From NCBI GenBank assembly GCA_963717725.1, contig CAVQWS010000027.1, positions 186,001 to 250,000 on the forward strand: a stretch of DNA of 64,000 bases, given 5' to 3'. Each line of letters starts with the position of its first letter. The first letter of the stretch is position 1. The notes below the pieces were generated by a model that was not told the DNA's origin, ran no database searches, and saw only the letters and a program-made list of their open reading frames with translations. Positions 17,082 through 24,466 of this stretch are shown here, in pieces. The translations under genes and the position numbers were made by a program. Origin of the DNA: AC-32 sp963717725. GTDB taxonomy: Bacteria; Actinomycetota; Thermoleophilia; Gaiellales; Gaiellaceae.

Positions 17082-18547
17082 GGCGTCCCGAGCTCCGTCG
17101 GCGAGCGGTACGAGAGCGCTTCCGCCACCTGCGCGGTGCCGACCTCCTCAGCGCCGGCGAGCAGTGCGATCGTCCGAGCCACGCGCGCGACCCGGGCGCG
17201 GCCGCGAGCCGACAGCGGTAGCCGCTCGACGGCGCGGCTCAACAGCTCGTTTGCCTCGCGCGACCGCCGCAGCGGTTCCTCACGGGCGCGCTCGCGAGCG
17301 GACGTGACCCGCTCGCGCACCGCGTCCGAACTTTCGCCCGGCGCGCCGTCGAGCTCGCGGGCGCGCGGGCGCGGCACGGTAACCACCAAGTCGAACCGGT
17401 CGAGCAGCGCCCGCGAGAGCTTGTCGCGGTACGCGGCCAGCCGGGCCGCAGAGCACGAGCACTCGGCCGCGGGATCGCCGCGCGCGCCGCACGGACAGAG
17501 GTTCATCGTCGCCACGAGCTGGAACCGCGCCGGGAAGACGATCTTCCCGCCGACCCGCGCGATCGAGATCGCGCCGTCCTCCAACGGCTGGCGCAGCGCC
17601 TCGAGCGCGTTGCGCGGGAACTCGGCCAGCTCGTCGAGGAAGAGCACCCCGCGGTGTGCGAGGCTCGCCTCGCCGGGACGAGGCGACGAGCCGCCGCCGA
17701 CGATCGAGGCCACCGACGCCGTATGGTGCGGCGCCCGAAACGGCGGCACGGACACGAGCGGGCGGCCCGGCGGCAGCAGCCCCGCGACGGAGTGGATCCG
17801 CGTCACCTCGAGCGCCTCGTCCGGCGGCAGCCGCGGCAAGATCCCGGGCAGCCGGCGCGCGAGCATCGTCTTGCCCGTGCCCGGCGGCCCGCCGAGCAGC
17901 AGGTTGTGGCCGCCCGCCGCCGCCAGCTCGAGCGCCCGCCGGGCGCGCTCCTGGCCGCGCACCTCGGCGAGATCCGGTCCGAGCGGTTCCGAGCCGTTCA
18001 GCGCCGACGGCGCGAGCTCGTCGGGCGGAGGCGGCTGCCACTCGCCGCGCAAGTAGGCCACCGCCTCCGCCAGGTGGTGCACCGGCACCGGCTCGATCCC
18101 GGCCAGCGCCGCCTCGGCCGCGCACTCCGCCGCACAGAGGAGTCGCGAGAGCCCTGCCTGCCGGGCGCCCTCGGCGGCCGCGAGTACGCCCCCGACCGGC
18201 CGCAGCCGCCCGTCGAGCGCGAGCTCACCGACCGCGGCGTGGCCGCCCAGCGCCTCGGGCGACACCTGCCGCGAGGCCGCCAGCACCGCCAGCGCGATCG
18301 GCAGGTCGAACCCCGAGCCCTCCTTGCGTAGCTCCGCGGGTGCGAGGTTGACCGTGATCCGACGTACCGGCCACTCGAGCTCGGCCGACGTGATCCCGGA
18401 GCGAACGCGTTCCTTCGCCTCCTGGCAGGCGCGGTCGGCGAGGCCGACGATCGCGAACGCCGGCACGCCGAGCTGCAGGTGCGCCTCGACCTCGACGCGA
18501 CGGGCGTCGAGCCCTACGAGCGCATGCGTGACGGTGCGGGCGAGCAC
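17078..18547 (-). CDS. comM: YifB/ComM family Mg-chelatase-like AAA+ ATPase
   Basis: 489 residues. N-terminal Lon-protease-like fold (VEAHLQLGVPAFAIVGLAD), then the AAA+ core with Walker A GGPPGTGKTMLARRLPGILP (about 220), Walker B VLFLDELAEFPRNAL and a four-cysteine insert around LCPCGARGDPAAECSCS. ComM is a helicase promoting branch migration of integrated DNA during transformation. Length is normal. The GTG start has TAGCTT six nt upstream and no SD. Confidence 0.92.
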   Translation of the reverse strand: MLARTVTHALVGLDARRVEVEAHLQLGVPAFAIVGLADRACQEAKERVRSGITSAELEWPVRRITVNLAPAELRKEGSGFDLPIALAVLAASRQVSPEALGGHAAVGELALDGRLRPVGGVLAAAEGARQAGLSRLLCAAECAAEAALAGIEPVPVHHLAEAVAYLRGEWQPPPPDELAPSALNGSEPLGPDLAEVRGQERARRALELAAAGGHNLLLGGPPGTGKTMLARRLPGILPRLPPDEALEVTRIHSVAGLLPPGRPLVSVPPFRAPHHTASVASIVGGGSSPRPGEASLAHRGVLFLDELAEFPRNALEALRQPLEDGAISIARVGGKIVFPARFQLVATMNLCPCGARGDPAAECSCSAARLAAYRDKLSRALLDRFDLVVTVPRPRARELDGAPGESSDAVRERVTSARERAREEPLRRSREANELLSRAVERLPLSARGRARVARVARTIALLAGAEEVGTAQVAEALSYRSPTELGTP

Positions 18548-18553
18548 ACGTCC

Positions 18554-18559
18554 AAGCTA
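18554..18559 (-). promoter_or_regulatory. -10 hexamer TAGCTT, leaderless promoter for comM-dprA
   Basis: Minus-strand TAGCTT, 6-nt spacer, then GTG of comM. The adjacent hairpin GGCACG-AACC-CGTGCC (18560-18575) lies between the methyltransferase stop and this box and could end transcription of the methyltransferase gene. Confidence 0.45.
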
Positions 18560-18575
18560 GGCACGAACCCGTGCC
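18560..18575. terminator. hairpin GGCACG-AACC-CGTGCC between DNA methyltransferase and comM
   Basis: Perfect 6-bp stem with a 4-nt loop, downstream of the minus-strand methyltransferase stop (18611). No T tract, so termination is only a possibility. Confidence 0.3.
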
Positions 18576-18610
18576 GTGTCTGTGACGGCTCTGTGCCGAA
18601 AGTGAGGCGT

Positions 18611-19723
18611 CTAGGCCCGCGCCACGAGCACATCTTCGAAGAACTCGCCGGCTCGCCGCCCTGTGCGCCGGTTCACGTGCCGGCGGTAGCGCTCCTCGAG
18701 CCGCAGCCCCGCGCGTTCCAGGATCTCCGGGTAGAGCTCACGGCGGTCGTTGATCACGATCACCACTGGCGCGTCCGGTCGCAGCGCCCCACGCATGTTC
18801 GCCAGCACCGCCACCACGCCGTCGACGTACGCGGCCAGCGCCGCGCGGGACGACCCCTTGCCGAGCTCGAGCTCGCGGAACTCCTCCAGCCCGAGCAGCT
18901 CATACGCGTAGCGGTGCTGCTCGTGGTAGTCGATCAAACCCGGATACGGCGGTGAGGTGACGACGCCGTCGAAGCCGCTGCCGAAGTCGAGCTCACGCGC
19001 ATCGCCGTGGAGCACGACCGCCTCGCGCCCGCGCCCACGCACGCGCGCGAACTCCTTCACCCGCGTGAGCGTGTCGAGTGCGTAGCGGCGCAGGAAGCGC
19101 CGAGCCTCGCCGACCGGCTTGCACTCTCGCCGGTGCTTGTGGCACCAGTACGGCGTCTTCTGCGGCTTCCGTGGGAAGTCGAGGTCGAAGTGGGTCGTCC
19201 GCCGCGCCGATCGCGCCGCGCGCGCCAGCACGACTTTCAGGACGTCGGCGTGCTCGTAGTCCTCGACGAGGGCGCGGAAGAAGAGCAGCTCCGCCGCCGC
19301 CTGCGGCGCGAACCAGTCACGGACGAAGGTCGAGACCTGGCCCTTCGGTCGCGCGAGCTCGAACCGGTCAAGCCGGGCGAGCGCGTCGCGCAGCTCGGAC
19401 TCGAGCACGAACGGGTTGTACTCCCGCGTCTTCACGCGCATCAGCAGGCAGTTGAACGGCGCCACGTCCGCGCCGGTCGCGTCGTAGCCGGACTCGAGCG
19501 CCTGGACGAGCGTCGTGCCCGAGCCCGCGAACGGGTCGAGCACCCGACCGCCACCCGCAAGATGGCGCGAGAGCAGCGCCTCGACCAGCTGCGGGATGAA
19601 CTTGCCGAGGTAAGGGTGCAGGCGGTTGACATGCTTCGTCCGCTCCCGCTCGGGGAGGTCGGACTCGGACCACGAGAGGTCGAGGTCGATGCGCCGGTAG
19701 AGCGCGTCCTGGGTCGAGGCCAC
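18611..19723 (-). CDS. site-specific DNA methyltransferase (N4-cytosine/N6-adenine type), orphan
   Basis: 370 residues from the GTG at 19723. SAM motif I is VLDPFAGSGTTLVQALESGY (about residue 55) and the catalytic motif IV is TSPPYPGLIDYHEQH (about 255). SPPY points to amino methylation of cytosine N4 or adenine N6. The order motif I, about 200 residues, then motif IV resembles the alpha-type arrangement. The N-terminus HVNRLHPYLGKFIPQLVEAL is typical of a group often called DNA modification methylases. No restriction endonuclase or specificity subunit is nearby, so it is an orphan here. The upstream frame is open but Arg/Pro-rich, so I exclude it. Confidence 0.85.
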   Translation of the reverse strand: MASTQDALYRRIDLDLSWSESDLPERERTKHVNRLHPYLGKFIPQLVEALLSRHLAGGGRVLDPFAGSGTTLVQALESGYDATGADVAPFNCLLMRVKTREYNPFVLESELRDALARLDRFELARPKGQVSTFVRDWFAPQAAAELLFFRALVEDYEHADVLKVVLARAARSARRTTHFDLDFPRKPQKTPYWCHKHRRECKPVGEARRFLRRYALDTLTRVKEFARVRGRGREAVVLHGDARELDFGSGFDGVVTSPPYPGLIDYHEQHRYAYELLGLEEFRELELGKGSSRAALAAYVDGVVAVLANMRGALRPDAPVVIVINDRRELYPEILERAGLRLEERYRRHVNRRTGRRAGEFFEDVLVARA

Positions 19724-19777
19724 CCGCCGCAGTTCGCCGGAGACGGAAACCTTCCTCGTGCCGCCCGCCGTTCGCGG

Positions 19778-19783
19778 TAGCGT
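19778..19783 (+). promoter_or_regulatory. -10 hexamer TAGCGT before the small cyclase gene
   Basis: Plus-strand TAGCGT with an 8-nt spacer to ATG 19792 and no SD; it lies in the 68-bp gap divergent from the DNA methyltransferase gene. Confidence 0.4.
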
Positions 19784-19791
19784 TTTCGGCA

Positions 19792-20586
19792 ATGGCCAAG
19801 CAGAACGTCGAGGAGATGTGGCGGCAGATGCTGACCGGCGACTACCCGGGTCTCCAGCGGATGCGCCGCATGTGGGGAGCTCTGCCCTCGGACCCGCGCT
19901 GCAAGCTCTGCAACGCGCCGTTCCGCGGTCCGGGCGGCGTGCTGACGCGAGTGCTGGCGTTCGGGCCCTCGCCGCTGAACCGGCGCCTCTGCAGATGGTG
20001 CATCCGCTCGATCCACAAGCATCCGGGCGGAGCCGAGATCGAGCTTTCAGTGCTCTTCGTCGACGTGCGCGGCTCGACCTCGATCGCGGAGGAGCTGCCG
20101 CCTGGCGAGTACTCGAAGCTGCTGGCCCGCTTCTACGGCGTGGCTGCGGAGGCAATCGACGACCACAACGGGATCGTCGACAAGTTCGTCGGCGACGGCG
20201 CGCTCGCGCTCTTCATCCCGGGCTTCGCCGGCAGCGAGCACGCGGCGGCCGCCATCGCCGCCGCTCGGGACCTGATGGATCGCACCGGGAATGACGGAGC
20301 CGACCCCTGGGCCCCGATCGGAGTCGGCATTCACAGCGGACCGTCGTTCGTCGGCAGCATCGGCGAGGGGGACGCGCTGGACTTCACGGCACTCGGCGAC
20401 ACGGTCAACGTCGCCTCGCGGCTGACTGGCCTCGCCGGCGCGGGCGAGACCCTCGTCAGCACCGAAGCTGCCGAGGCAGGGCACCTCGAGACGGCAATGC
20501 TCGAGCGCCGAACCTTGGAGCTCCGAGGACGCGAACGCACCCTTGACGCGTGGGTCGCAACCGCACGCGTCGGCGCGCCCTCCTAG
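19792..20586 (+). CDS. class III adenylate/guanylate cyclase with N-terminal CxxC pair
   Basis: 264 residues. Residues 85-255 are a class III cyclase domain with both metal aspartates (LFVDVRGSTS, KFVGDGALALF) and the GDTVNVASRL motif. The first 80 residues contain CKLC (about 38-41) and CRWC (about 66-69), a spacing that could bind zinc or an Fe-S cluster. No transmembrane segment. The gene stands alone, divergent from the methyltransferase, and shares its TAG stop (palindrome CTAG) with the convergent yraN. Product nucleotide and input signal are unknown. Confidence 0.85.
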   Translation: MAKQNVEEMWRQMLTGDYPGLQRMRRMWGALPSDPRCKLCNAPFRGPGGVLTRVLAFGPSPLNRRLCRWCIRSIHKHPGGAEIELSVLFVDVRGSTSIAEELPPGEYSKLLARFYGVAAEAIDDHNGIVDKFVGDGALALFIPGFAGSEHAAAAIAAARDLMDRTGNDGADPWAPIGVGIHSGPSFVGSIGEGDALDFTALGDTVNVASRLTGLAGAGETLVSTEAAEAGHLETAMLERRTLELRGRERTLDAWVATARVGAPS

Positions 20587-20966
20587 AACGCGCCTGCCAC
20601 CCGCTCGAGCCGGCCGCCCCGGACCGCGACGACGTCGAAGCGCGCCTCGAGCCCCGCGGCTTCGGGATGCGCAGCCAGCCACGCCTCGGCGGCGCGGCGC
20701 AGACGGCGCTGCTTCTCCTCGGTGACCATCTCCAACGGGTCGCCCCTCCCCGCTCCGCCCTTCGCCTTCACCTCGACGAACGCGAGCCGCCTCCCGCGCC
20801 GCACGACCAGGTCGAGCTCGTTGCCGCCCGTCCAGACGTTGCGGTCGAGGATCCGGTAGCCGCGCAGGCGATAGAACCACCACGCCCGCTGCTCGGCCGC
20901 CCGGCCTGCGGCCGACGTGCTGCGGGCCGTTGCGCCTGCTGCCAGCGGTTCGACCGGTCGGTTCAG
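20583..20966 (-). CDS. yraN: YraN/UPF0102 family nuclease-like protein, probable CTG start
   Basis: 127 residues from the CTG at 20966. The endonuclease-like core reads AWWFYRLRGYRILDRNVW, then GGNELDLVVRRGRRLAFVEV with the E-L-D and E-V-K residues of the PD-(D/E)xK fold. Family function is not settled; Holliday-junction-type roles have been suggested. No ATG, GTG or TTG occurs between the preceding in-frame stop and the conserved core; the CTG overlaps the rnhB TGA as CTGA, so I choose it. The first canonical codon, GTG at 20804, would delete half of the fold. The N-terminal 25 residues lie next to the palindromic repeat at 20969-21022. Confidence 0.8.
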   Translation of the reverse strand: MNRPVEPLAAGATARSTSAAGRAAEQRAWWFYRLRGYRILDRNVWTGGNELDLVVRRGRRLAFVEVKAKGGAGRGDPLEMVTEEKQRRLRRAAEAWLAAHPEAAGLEARFDVVAVRGGRLERVAGAF

Positions 20967-21649
20967 ACGGACCCGCGAGCGAAGCCCGCGCGTCCTGACG
21001 GCGGCATCGCAAGCGATGCCTTGGCGTAGCAGAGCGCGTTGAAGCTCCGCCGGTGGATCTCCGACGGGCCGATCTCACGCACGACCGCCGAGTGGCCCGG
21101 CGTGATGTAGCCGACGTGCGAGCGGAAGCCGTATGCCGGGTAGAGCGCGTCCATCCGCCGCATGATGCGGTCGCGCGTCACCTTGGCCACGATTGACGCC
21201 GCCGCGATCGCCGCGCTCTTCTCGTCACCGTCGACGACCGCGCGGTGCTCGGGCGCCAGCGGCCCGAGCCGGAAGCCGTCGACCAGGCACACCTCGGCCG
21301 GCGGTGTCAGCTCGGCCAGCACCGAGCGCAGGCCGGCGAGATTCGAGCGGTGGAGCCCCGCGCGGTCGATCTGCGTCGAGGGAACGGCGCGCACGACCAC
21401 CCGCTCCGCGCAGCCGATCACGGCGCGGTAGAGCTCCTCGCGCTCCGACTCGCTGCACTGCTTCGAGTCGTTCAGGCAGGCGAGCGGGCGAACCTTGTGG
21501 TCGCGCAGCTTCGCGTAGTCGAGCAGTACGCCCGCCACGAGCAGCGGCCCGGCGAGCGGCCCTCGCCCGGCCTCGTCGGCGCCGGCCACGAAGCGCGCGC
21601 CGAGCTTGCGGTCGAACTGGAGGAGCTTGCGTCCGGTGCGGCGGCCCAC
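20963..21649 (-). CDS. rnhB: ribonuclease HII
   Basis: 228 residues. RNase HII removes ribonucleotides and RNA primers from DNA. Catalytic residues are in place: GADEAGRGPLAGP (about 24, DE pair), the later aspartates in CLVDGF and VDGDEKSAAIAAASIVAK. GYITPGHSAVVREIGPSEIH and HRRSFNALC are the normal C-terminal landmarks. The last 20 residues (AKASLAMPPSGRAGFARGSV) are encoded by a palindromic repeat that seems to have replaced the native end. The GTG start has TATCCT 7 nt upstream. It precedes yraN by a CTGA overlap. Confidence 0.92.
   Translation of the reverse strand: MGRRTGRKLLQFDRKLGARFVAGADEAGRGPLAGPLLVAGVLLDYAKLRDHKVRPLACLNDSKQCSESEREELYRAVIGCAERVVVRAVPSTQIDRAGLHRSNLAGLRSVLAELTPPAEVCLVDGFRLGPLAPEHRAVVDGDEKSAAIAAASIVAKVTRDRIMRRMDALYPAYGFRSHVGYITPGHSAVVREIGPSEIHRRSFNALCYAKASLAMPPSGRAGFARGSV
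20969..21022. repeat. bipartite palindromic repeat, copy A
   Basis: Two hairpins in series: an imperfect GGACCCGCGAGC / GCCCGCGCGTCC stem, then GGCGGCATCGCAAGCGATGCC (stem GGCATCGC/GCGATGCC). A second copy of the same two-hairpin design, with 22 of 23 bases identical in the second hairpin, lies at 24409-24466. Here it is inside the 3' end of rnhB. Confidence 0.6.
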
Positions 21650-21656
21650 GGGCGCG

Positions 21657-21662
21657 AGGATA
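21657..21662 (-). promoter_or_regulatory. -10 hexamer TATCCT, leaderless promoter for rnhB-yraN
   Basis: Minus-strand TATCCT with a 7-nt spacer to the GTG of rnhB at 21649, no SD. This suggests rnhB-yraN can be expressed apart from rplS. Confidence 0.4.
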
Positions 21663-21691
21663 GCGCCGCGCTCAGCCGGCGCCCAGCGCTC

Positions 21692-21707
21692 GTGACGCTT
21701 TCGTCAC
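21692..21707. terminator. hairpin GTGACG-CTTT-CGTCAC at the rplS stop
   Basis: Perfect 6-bp stem with a 4-nt loop that includes the rplS stop codon (21704-21706). No T run follows on the minus strand, so it may pause or stabilise rather than terminate. Confidence 0.3.
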
Positions 21708-22309
21708 TCCTTGCCGGCGGGCTCGGTCTCTTCGGCCTCGGCCTCAGCCGGTTCTTCGACCGGCTCCGGCTCGGGGTCGACCGCGGACTCGGGCTCGGGG
21801 CCTGGCGCCTGCGCCTCCGGCTCCTCGGCGGCCGGCTCCTCGGCGGGTGCCTCCTCCACCTCGGCGGCCTCCGCGGCCTCGGCGACGAGCTCCTCGTCCA
21901 CCTCTTCGCCCTCCGGCGGCATCGCGCCGGCGGTCGTCAGCAGCTCGGACTCCGGCAGCGTGATCCCGCGACGAGCACGCACGCGCGCCCGCTTGCCGAC
22001 CTTGCCGCGCAGGTAGTAGAGCTTCGCGCGGTTGACGTCGCCGATCGCGGTCACCTCGATGCGCTCGATCTTCGGCGAGTGCACCGGGAACGTCCGCTCG
22101 ACGCCGACGCCGAACGACTGCTTGCGCACCGTGAACGTCTCGCGTACGCCGGCGCCCTGGCGCTTGAGCACGATGCCCTCGAAGACCTGCACGCGGCGGC
22201 GCTGGCCCTCGATCACTTGGAAGTGCACGCGGACAGTGTCCCCGGCCTTGAACGGCGGCAGGTTCGTCCGCAGCTGCTGCTGCTCGAGGCTGTCGATCAC
22301 TTTGCTCAT
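21704..22309 (-). CDS. rplS: 50S ribosomal protein L19 with long acidic C-terminal tail
   Basis: 201 residues from the ATG at 22309. The first 115 residues are L19: MSKVIDSLEQQQLRTNLPPF, GDTVRVHFQVIEG, RVQVFEGIVLKRQG, YYLRGKVGKRARVRARR. The remaining 85 residues are almost only Glu, Ala and Pro, far longer than the usual L19 end. L19 sits at the 30S-50S interface; the tail role is unknown. A TAGCAT box at 22338-22343 overlaps the stop of the preceding lepB copy, so the gene may have its own promoter with a 20-25 nt leader. Confidence 0.93.
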   Translation of the reverse strand: MSKVIDSLEQQQLRTNLPPFKAGDTVRVHFQVIEGQRRRVQVFEGIVLKRQGAGVRETFTVRKQSFGVGVERTFPVHSPKIERIEVTAIGDVNRAKLYYLRGKVGKRARVRARRGITLPESELLTTAGAMPPEGEEVDEELVAEAAEAAEVEEAPAEEPAAEEPEAQAPGPEPESAVDPEPEPVEEPAEAEAEETEPAGKE

Positions 22310-22337
22310 AGAAAGAGGCCCGTCGGGCCGACGCGGA

Positions 22338-22343
22338 ATGCTA
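22338..22343 (-). promoter_or_regulatory. -10 hexamer TAGCAT upstream of rplS
   Basis: Minus-strand TAGCAT 28 nt before the ATG of rplS, overlapping the lepB2 stop codon. Same hexamer as before meaB, hisC and pntA. Confidence 0.35.
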
Positions 22344-22955
22344 GCGGAGCGAGATTCGGTTCGGAGGCCAGTAGGTCGCAAAGACCGGGCCGATCAGGTT
22401 CTTGCGCGGCACGGAGCCCCAGCGGCGGGAGTCGCACGAGTCGCCGCGGTTGTCGCCCATGAAGAAGTACTTCCCGAACGGCACGCGCCAGGTCTCCTCC
22501 CGGTTGGCCGTGTCGCGGTCGCGTCGCTTCTGCTGGATGTACGGCTCGTCCAGCTTCTTGTGGTTGATCAAGATGAAGCCCTTCTCGTCTTCCTGGACGA
22601 GCTCGCCCGGCAGGCCGATCAGCCGCTTGACGAAGACGCCGCCCTCCCCGCACTCCTCCTTCGCCGCGGGTGGGGTGTTGAAGACGACGATCTCGCCGCG
22701 GTGCGGGTCGCGGAAGCGGTAGATGAAGCGGTTGGCGAGCACGCGGTCGGAGAAGCGCGACTCGCAGCCGACGCCCGGCCGCGCGCAGTGGAGCGTCGGC
22801 TCCATCGATGCCGACGGGATCTTGTACGGGTTGACGACCCAGGTCTTGATCGCGAACACGAGCGCGATCGCGGCGGCGATCGTCACGACCCAGTCGATCG
22901 CGATCTGCCAGGACCTCGGCAGGCCCGCGGTCAGCCGGTCGACAGGGTTTCTCAG
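22341..22955 (-). CDS. lepB2: signal peptidase I, second tandem copy, probable CTG start
   Basis: 204 residues. One N-terminal membrane helix (WVVTIAAAIALVFAIKTWVV), catalytic Ser in IPSASMEPTL and catalytic Lys in FVKRLIGLPGE, then GDNRGDSCDSRRWGSVPRKN. Both dyad residues are present, so it should be active. The protein begins at RNPVDRLTAGLPRSW, which matches the middle of copy 1; the 52-residue cytoplasmic extension is missing. No canonical start exists upstream of the helix. A CTG overlapping the copy 1 stop as CTGA is the best candidate and implies translational coupling. Confidence 0.85.
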   Translation of the reverse strand: MRNPVDRLTAGLPRSWQIAIDWVVTIAAAIALVFAIKTWVVNPYKIPSASMEPTLHCARPGVGCESRFSDRVLANRFIYRFRDPHRGEIVVFNTPPAAKEECGEGGVFVKRLIGLPGELVQEDEKGFILINHKKLDEPYIQQKRRDRDTANREETWRVPFGKYFFMGDNRGDSCDSRRWGSVPRKNLIGPVFATYWPPNRISLR

Positions 22956-23713
22956 TGGAGCGCGATGCGGTTCGGCGGCCAGTACGTGGCGAACACCTTG
23001 CCGATCAGGTTCTTGCGCGGCACGGAGCCCCAGCGGCGGGAGTCGCACGACTCGCCGCGGTTGTCGCCCATGAAGAAGTAGCTCCCCTTGGGCACGCGCC
23101 AGGTGCCGGTGGTGGAATCGCGGGCGCGCCGATCGGGCTTGATGTAGGACTCGTTCAACCGCTTGCCGTTGATGTAGACGAAGCCGCCGTCACGCTCGGT
23201 GACGGTATCGCCGGGCAGGCCGATCAGGCGCTTGACGAACGTGCCGCTGGCACCGCACATCTCCTGCGCGGCGTGCGGCGTGTTGAAGACCACGATCTCG
23301 CCGCGATGCGGGTCGCGGAAGTGGTAGATGAAGCGGTTGGCGAGCACACGGTCGGAGAGGCGGGCCTCGCAACCCTGGCCCGGCCTCGCGCAATGCAGCG
23401 TCGGCTCCATCGAGGACGATGGGATCCGGTACGGGTTGACCACCCAGGCCTTGATCGCGAGCACGATCGCGATCGCGCCGGCGATCGTCACGATCCAGTC
23501 GATCGCGATCCGCCACGGCCGTGGCAGTCCCGCCGTCAGCCGGTCGATCGGGTTGCGCGAGTGGTGGTGCTGCTCCTGCTGGGAGGGCTGGAGCAGCGGC
23601 GGGTAGCTCGGCGGCGGGTACTGCGAGCGGTAGTCGTCGACCGGGCGGTCTTCGGTGGGGCGGTCGTCGCCGGTCAAGACGCGCTCCTCAGTCGGCTCTG
23701 TTCCTTCCGCCAC
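22952..23713 (-). CDS. lepB: signal peptidase I, first tandem copy
   Basis: 253 residues. A 52-residue Pro/Gln/acidic cytoplasmic segment ending in QQEQHHHS precedes a single membrane helix (WIVTIAGAIAIVLAIKAWVV). Catalytic Ser lies in IPSSSMEPTL, Lys in FVKRLIGLPGD; GDNRGESCDSRRWGS completes the S26 pattern. It cleaves signal peptides from exported preproteins outside the membrane. GTG start overlaps trmD by 40 bp. Extra cysteines (LHCARPGQGC, EMCGASG, ESCDSRRW) are shared with copy 2. Confidence 0.92.
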   Translation of the reverse strand: MAEGTEPTEERVLTGDDRPTEDRPVDDYRSQYPPPSYPPLLQPSQQEQHHHSRNPIDRLTAGLPRPWRIAIDWIVTIAGAIAIVLAIKAWVVNPYRIPSSSMEPTLHCARPGQGCEARLSDRVLANRFIYHFRDPHRGEIVVFNTPHAAQEMCGASGTFVKRLIGLPGDTVTERDGGFVYINGKRLNESYIKPDRRARDSTTGTWRVPKGSYFFMGDNRGESCDSRRWGSVPRKNLIGKVFATYWPPNRIALH

Positions 23714-24333
23714 TCGTCGATTCTCCTGTGGTCCCCCGACAGCAAGACATCCGGCACCCGCCAGCCTCGGAACTCGGACGGGCGCGTGTAGTGAGGGTAC
23801 TCAAGACCGCCGTCGAGCTCGGCCGAGAAGCTTTCGACGAGGCCGGACTCCTCGCTGCCGAGCGCCCCCGGCAGCCGCCGCGCGATCGCGTCGAGCACGA
23901 CCATCGCCGGCAGCTCGCCTCCCGAGAGCACGTACGGGCCGATCGAGATCGCATCCGAGGCGAGGTGGATCCCGACGCGCTCGTCGAAGCCCTCGAAGCG
24001 GGCCGAGAGCAGCGTCAGCCGTTCTTCCTGCGCGAGCTCCTCGACCACGTCCTGCGTCAGCTGGCGGCCCTGCGGCGTGAGCGCGACCACACGATGTCCC
24101 GGCGCGCCGCCGTAGACCGCCTCGAGCGCCGCCGCGACCACGTCCACGCGCAGCACCATCCCGGCGCCGCCGCCATAGGGCTCGTCGTCGACCTGGCCGT
24201 GGGCGAGCGGCGTGTAGTCGCGGTAGTTGAGCAGGCGCAGCTCGAGCTCTTCGCCGAGCACGGCAGCAACCGGACGCTGCTCCGTGAGCCAGGCGAACGC
24301 ATGTGGAAGGAGAGTGAAGACGTCGAGCTGCAC
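23674..24333 (-). CDS. trmD: tRNA (guanine37-N1)-methyltransferase
   Basis: 219 residues. TrmD methylates G37 of tRNAs to prevent +1 frameshifting. SPOUT trefoil-knot landmarks: MQLDVFTLLPHAF start, DDEPYGGGAGMVLRVD, and IGPYVLSGGELPAMVVLDAI at the SAM-binding knot; the C-terminus has YPHYTRPSEFRGW and VLLSGDHRRIDEWR. Normal length. It lies in the usual rimM-trmD order, 131 bp downstream of rimM, the gap holding repeat copy B. Confidence 0.95.
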   Translation of the reverse strand: MQLDVFTLLPHAFAWLTEQRPVAAVLGEELELRLLNYRDYTPLAHGQVDDEPYGGGAGMVLRVDVVAAALEAVYGGAPGHRVVALTPQGRQLTQDVVEELAQEERLTLLSARFEGFDERVGIHLASDAISIGPYVLSGGELPAMVVLDAIARRLPGALGSEESGLVESFSAELDGGLEYPHYTRPSEFRGWRVPDVLLSGDHRRIDEWRKEQSRLRSAS

Positions 24334-24464
24334 AGGACGGGCCGAGGAAGCAGGTTAGCTACGAAGGTCGGTGGAGGGGCAATTAGCGTGGATCCAAGGC
24401 AGTGCGTTGGACGGCCGCGCCGGCAAAGCGGACACGGCCTATTGGCGGCATCGCAAGCGACGCC
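24334..24464. other. rimM-trmD spacer carrying palindromic repeat
   Basis: No coding potential seen. It holds repeat copy B at 24409-24466 and nothing else I recognise; such a spacer is unusual in an otherwise overlapping operon. Confidence 0.6.
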
Positions 24465-24466
24465 TT
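24409..24466. repeat. bipartite palindromic repeat, copy B
   Basis: GGACGGCCGCGCCGGCAAAG begins the first imperfect hairpin; GGCGGCATCGCAAGCGACGCC forms the second. It shares the second hairpin with copy A (one difference, T to C) and the opening GGAC. It abuts the rimM stop codon. Confidence 0.6.

Noticed and set aside
20969..24466. CRISPR array from the repeated palindromes
   Set aside because: Only two copies, 3.4 kb apart, inside an operon, with no regular spacers and no cas genes.
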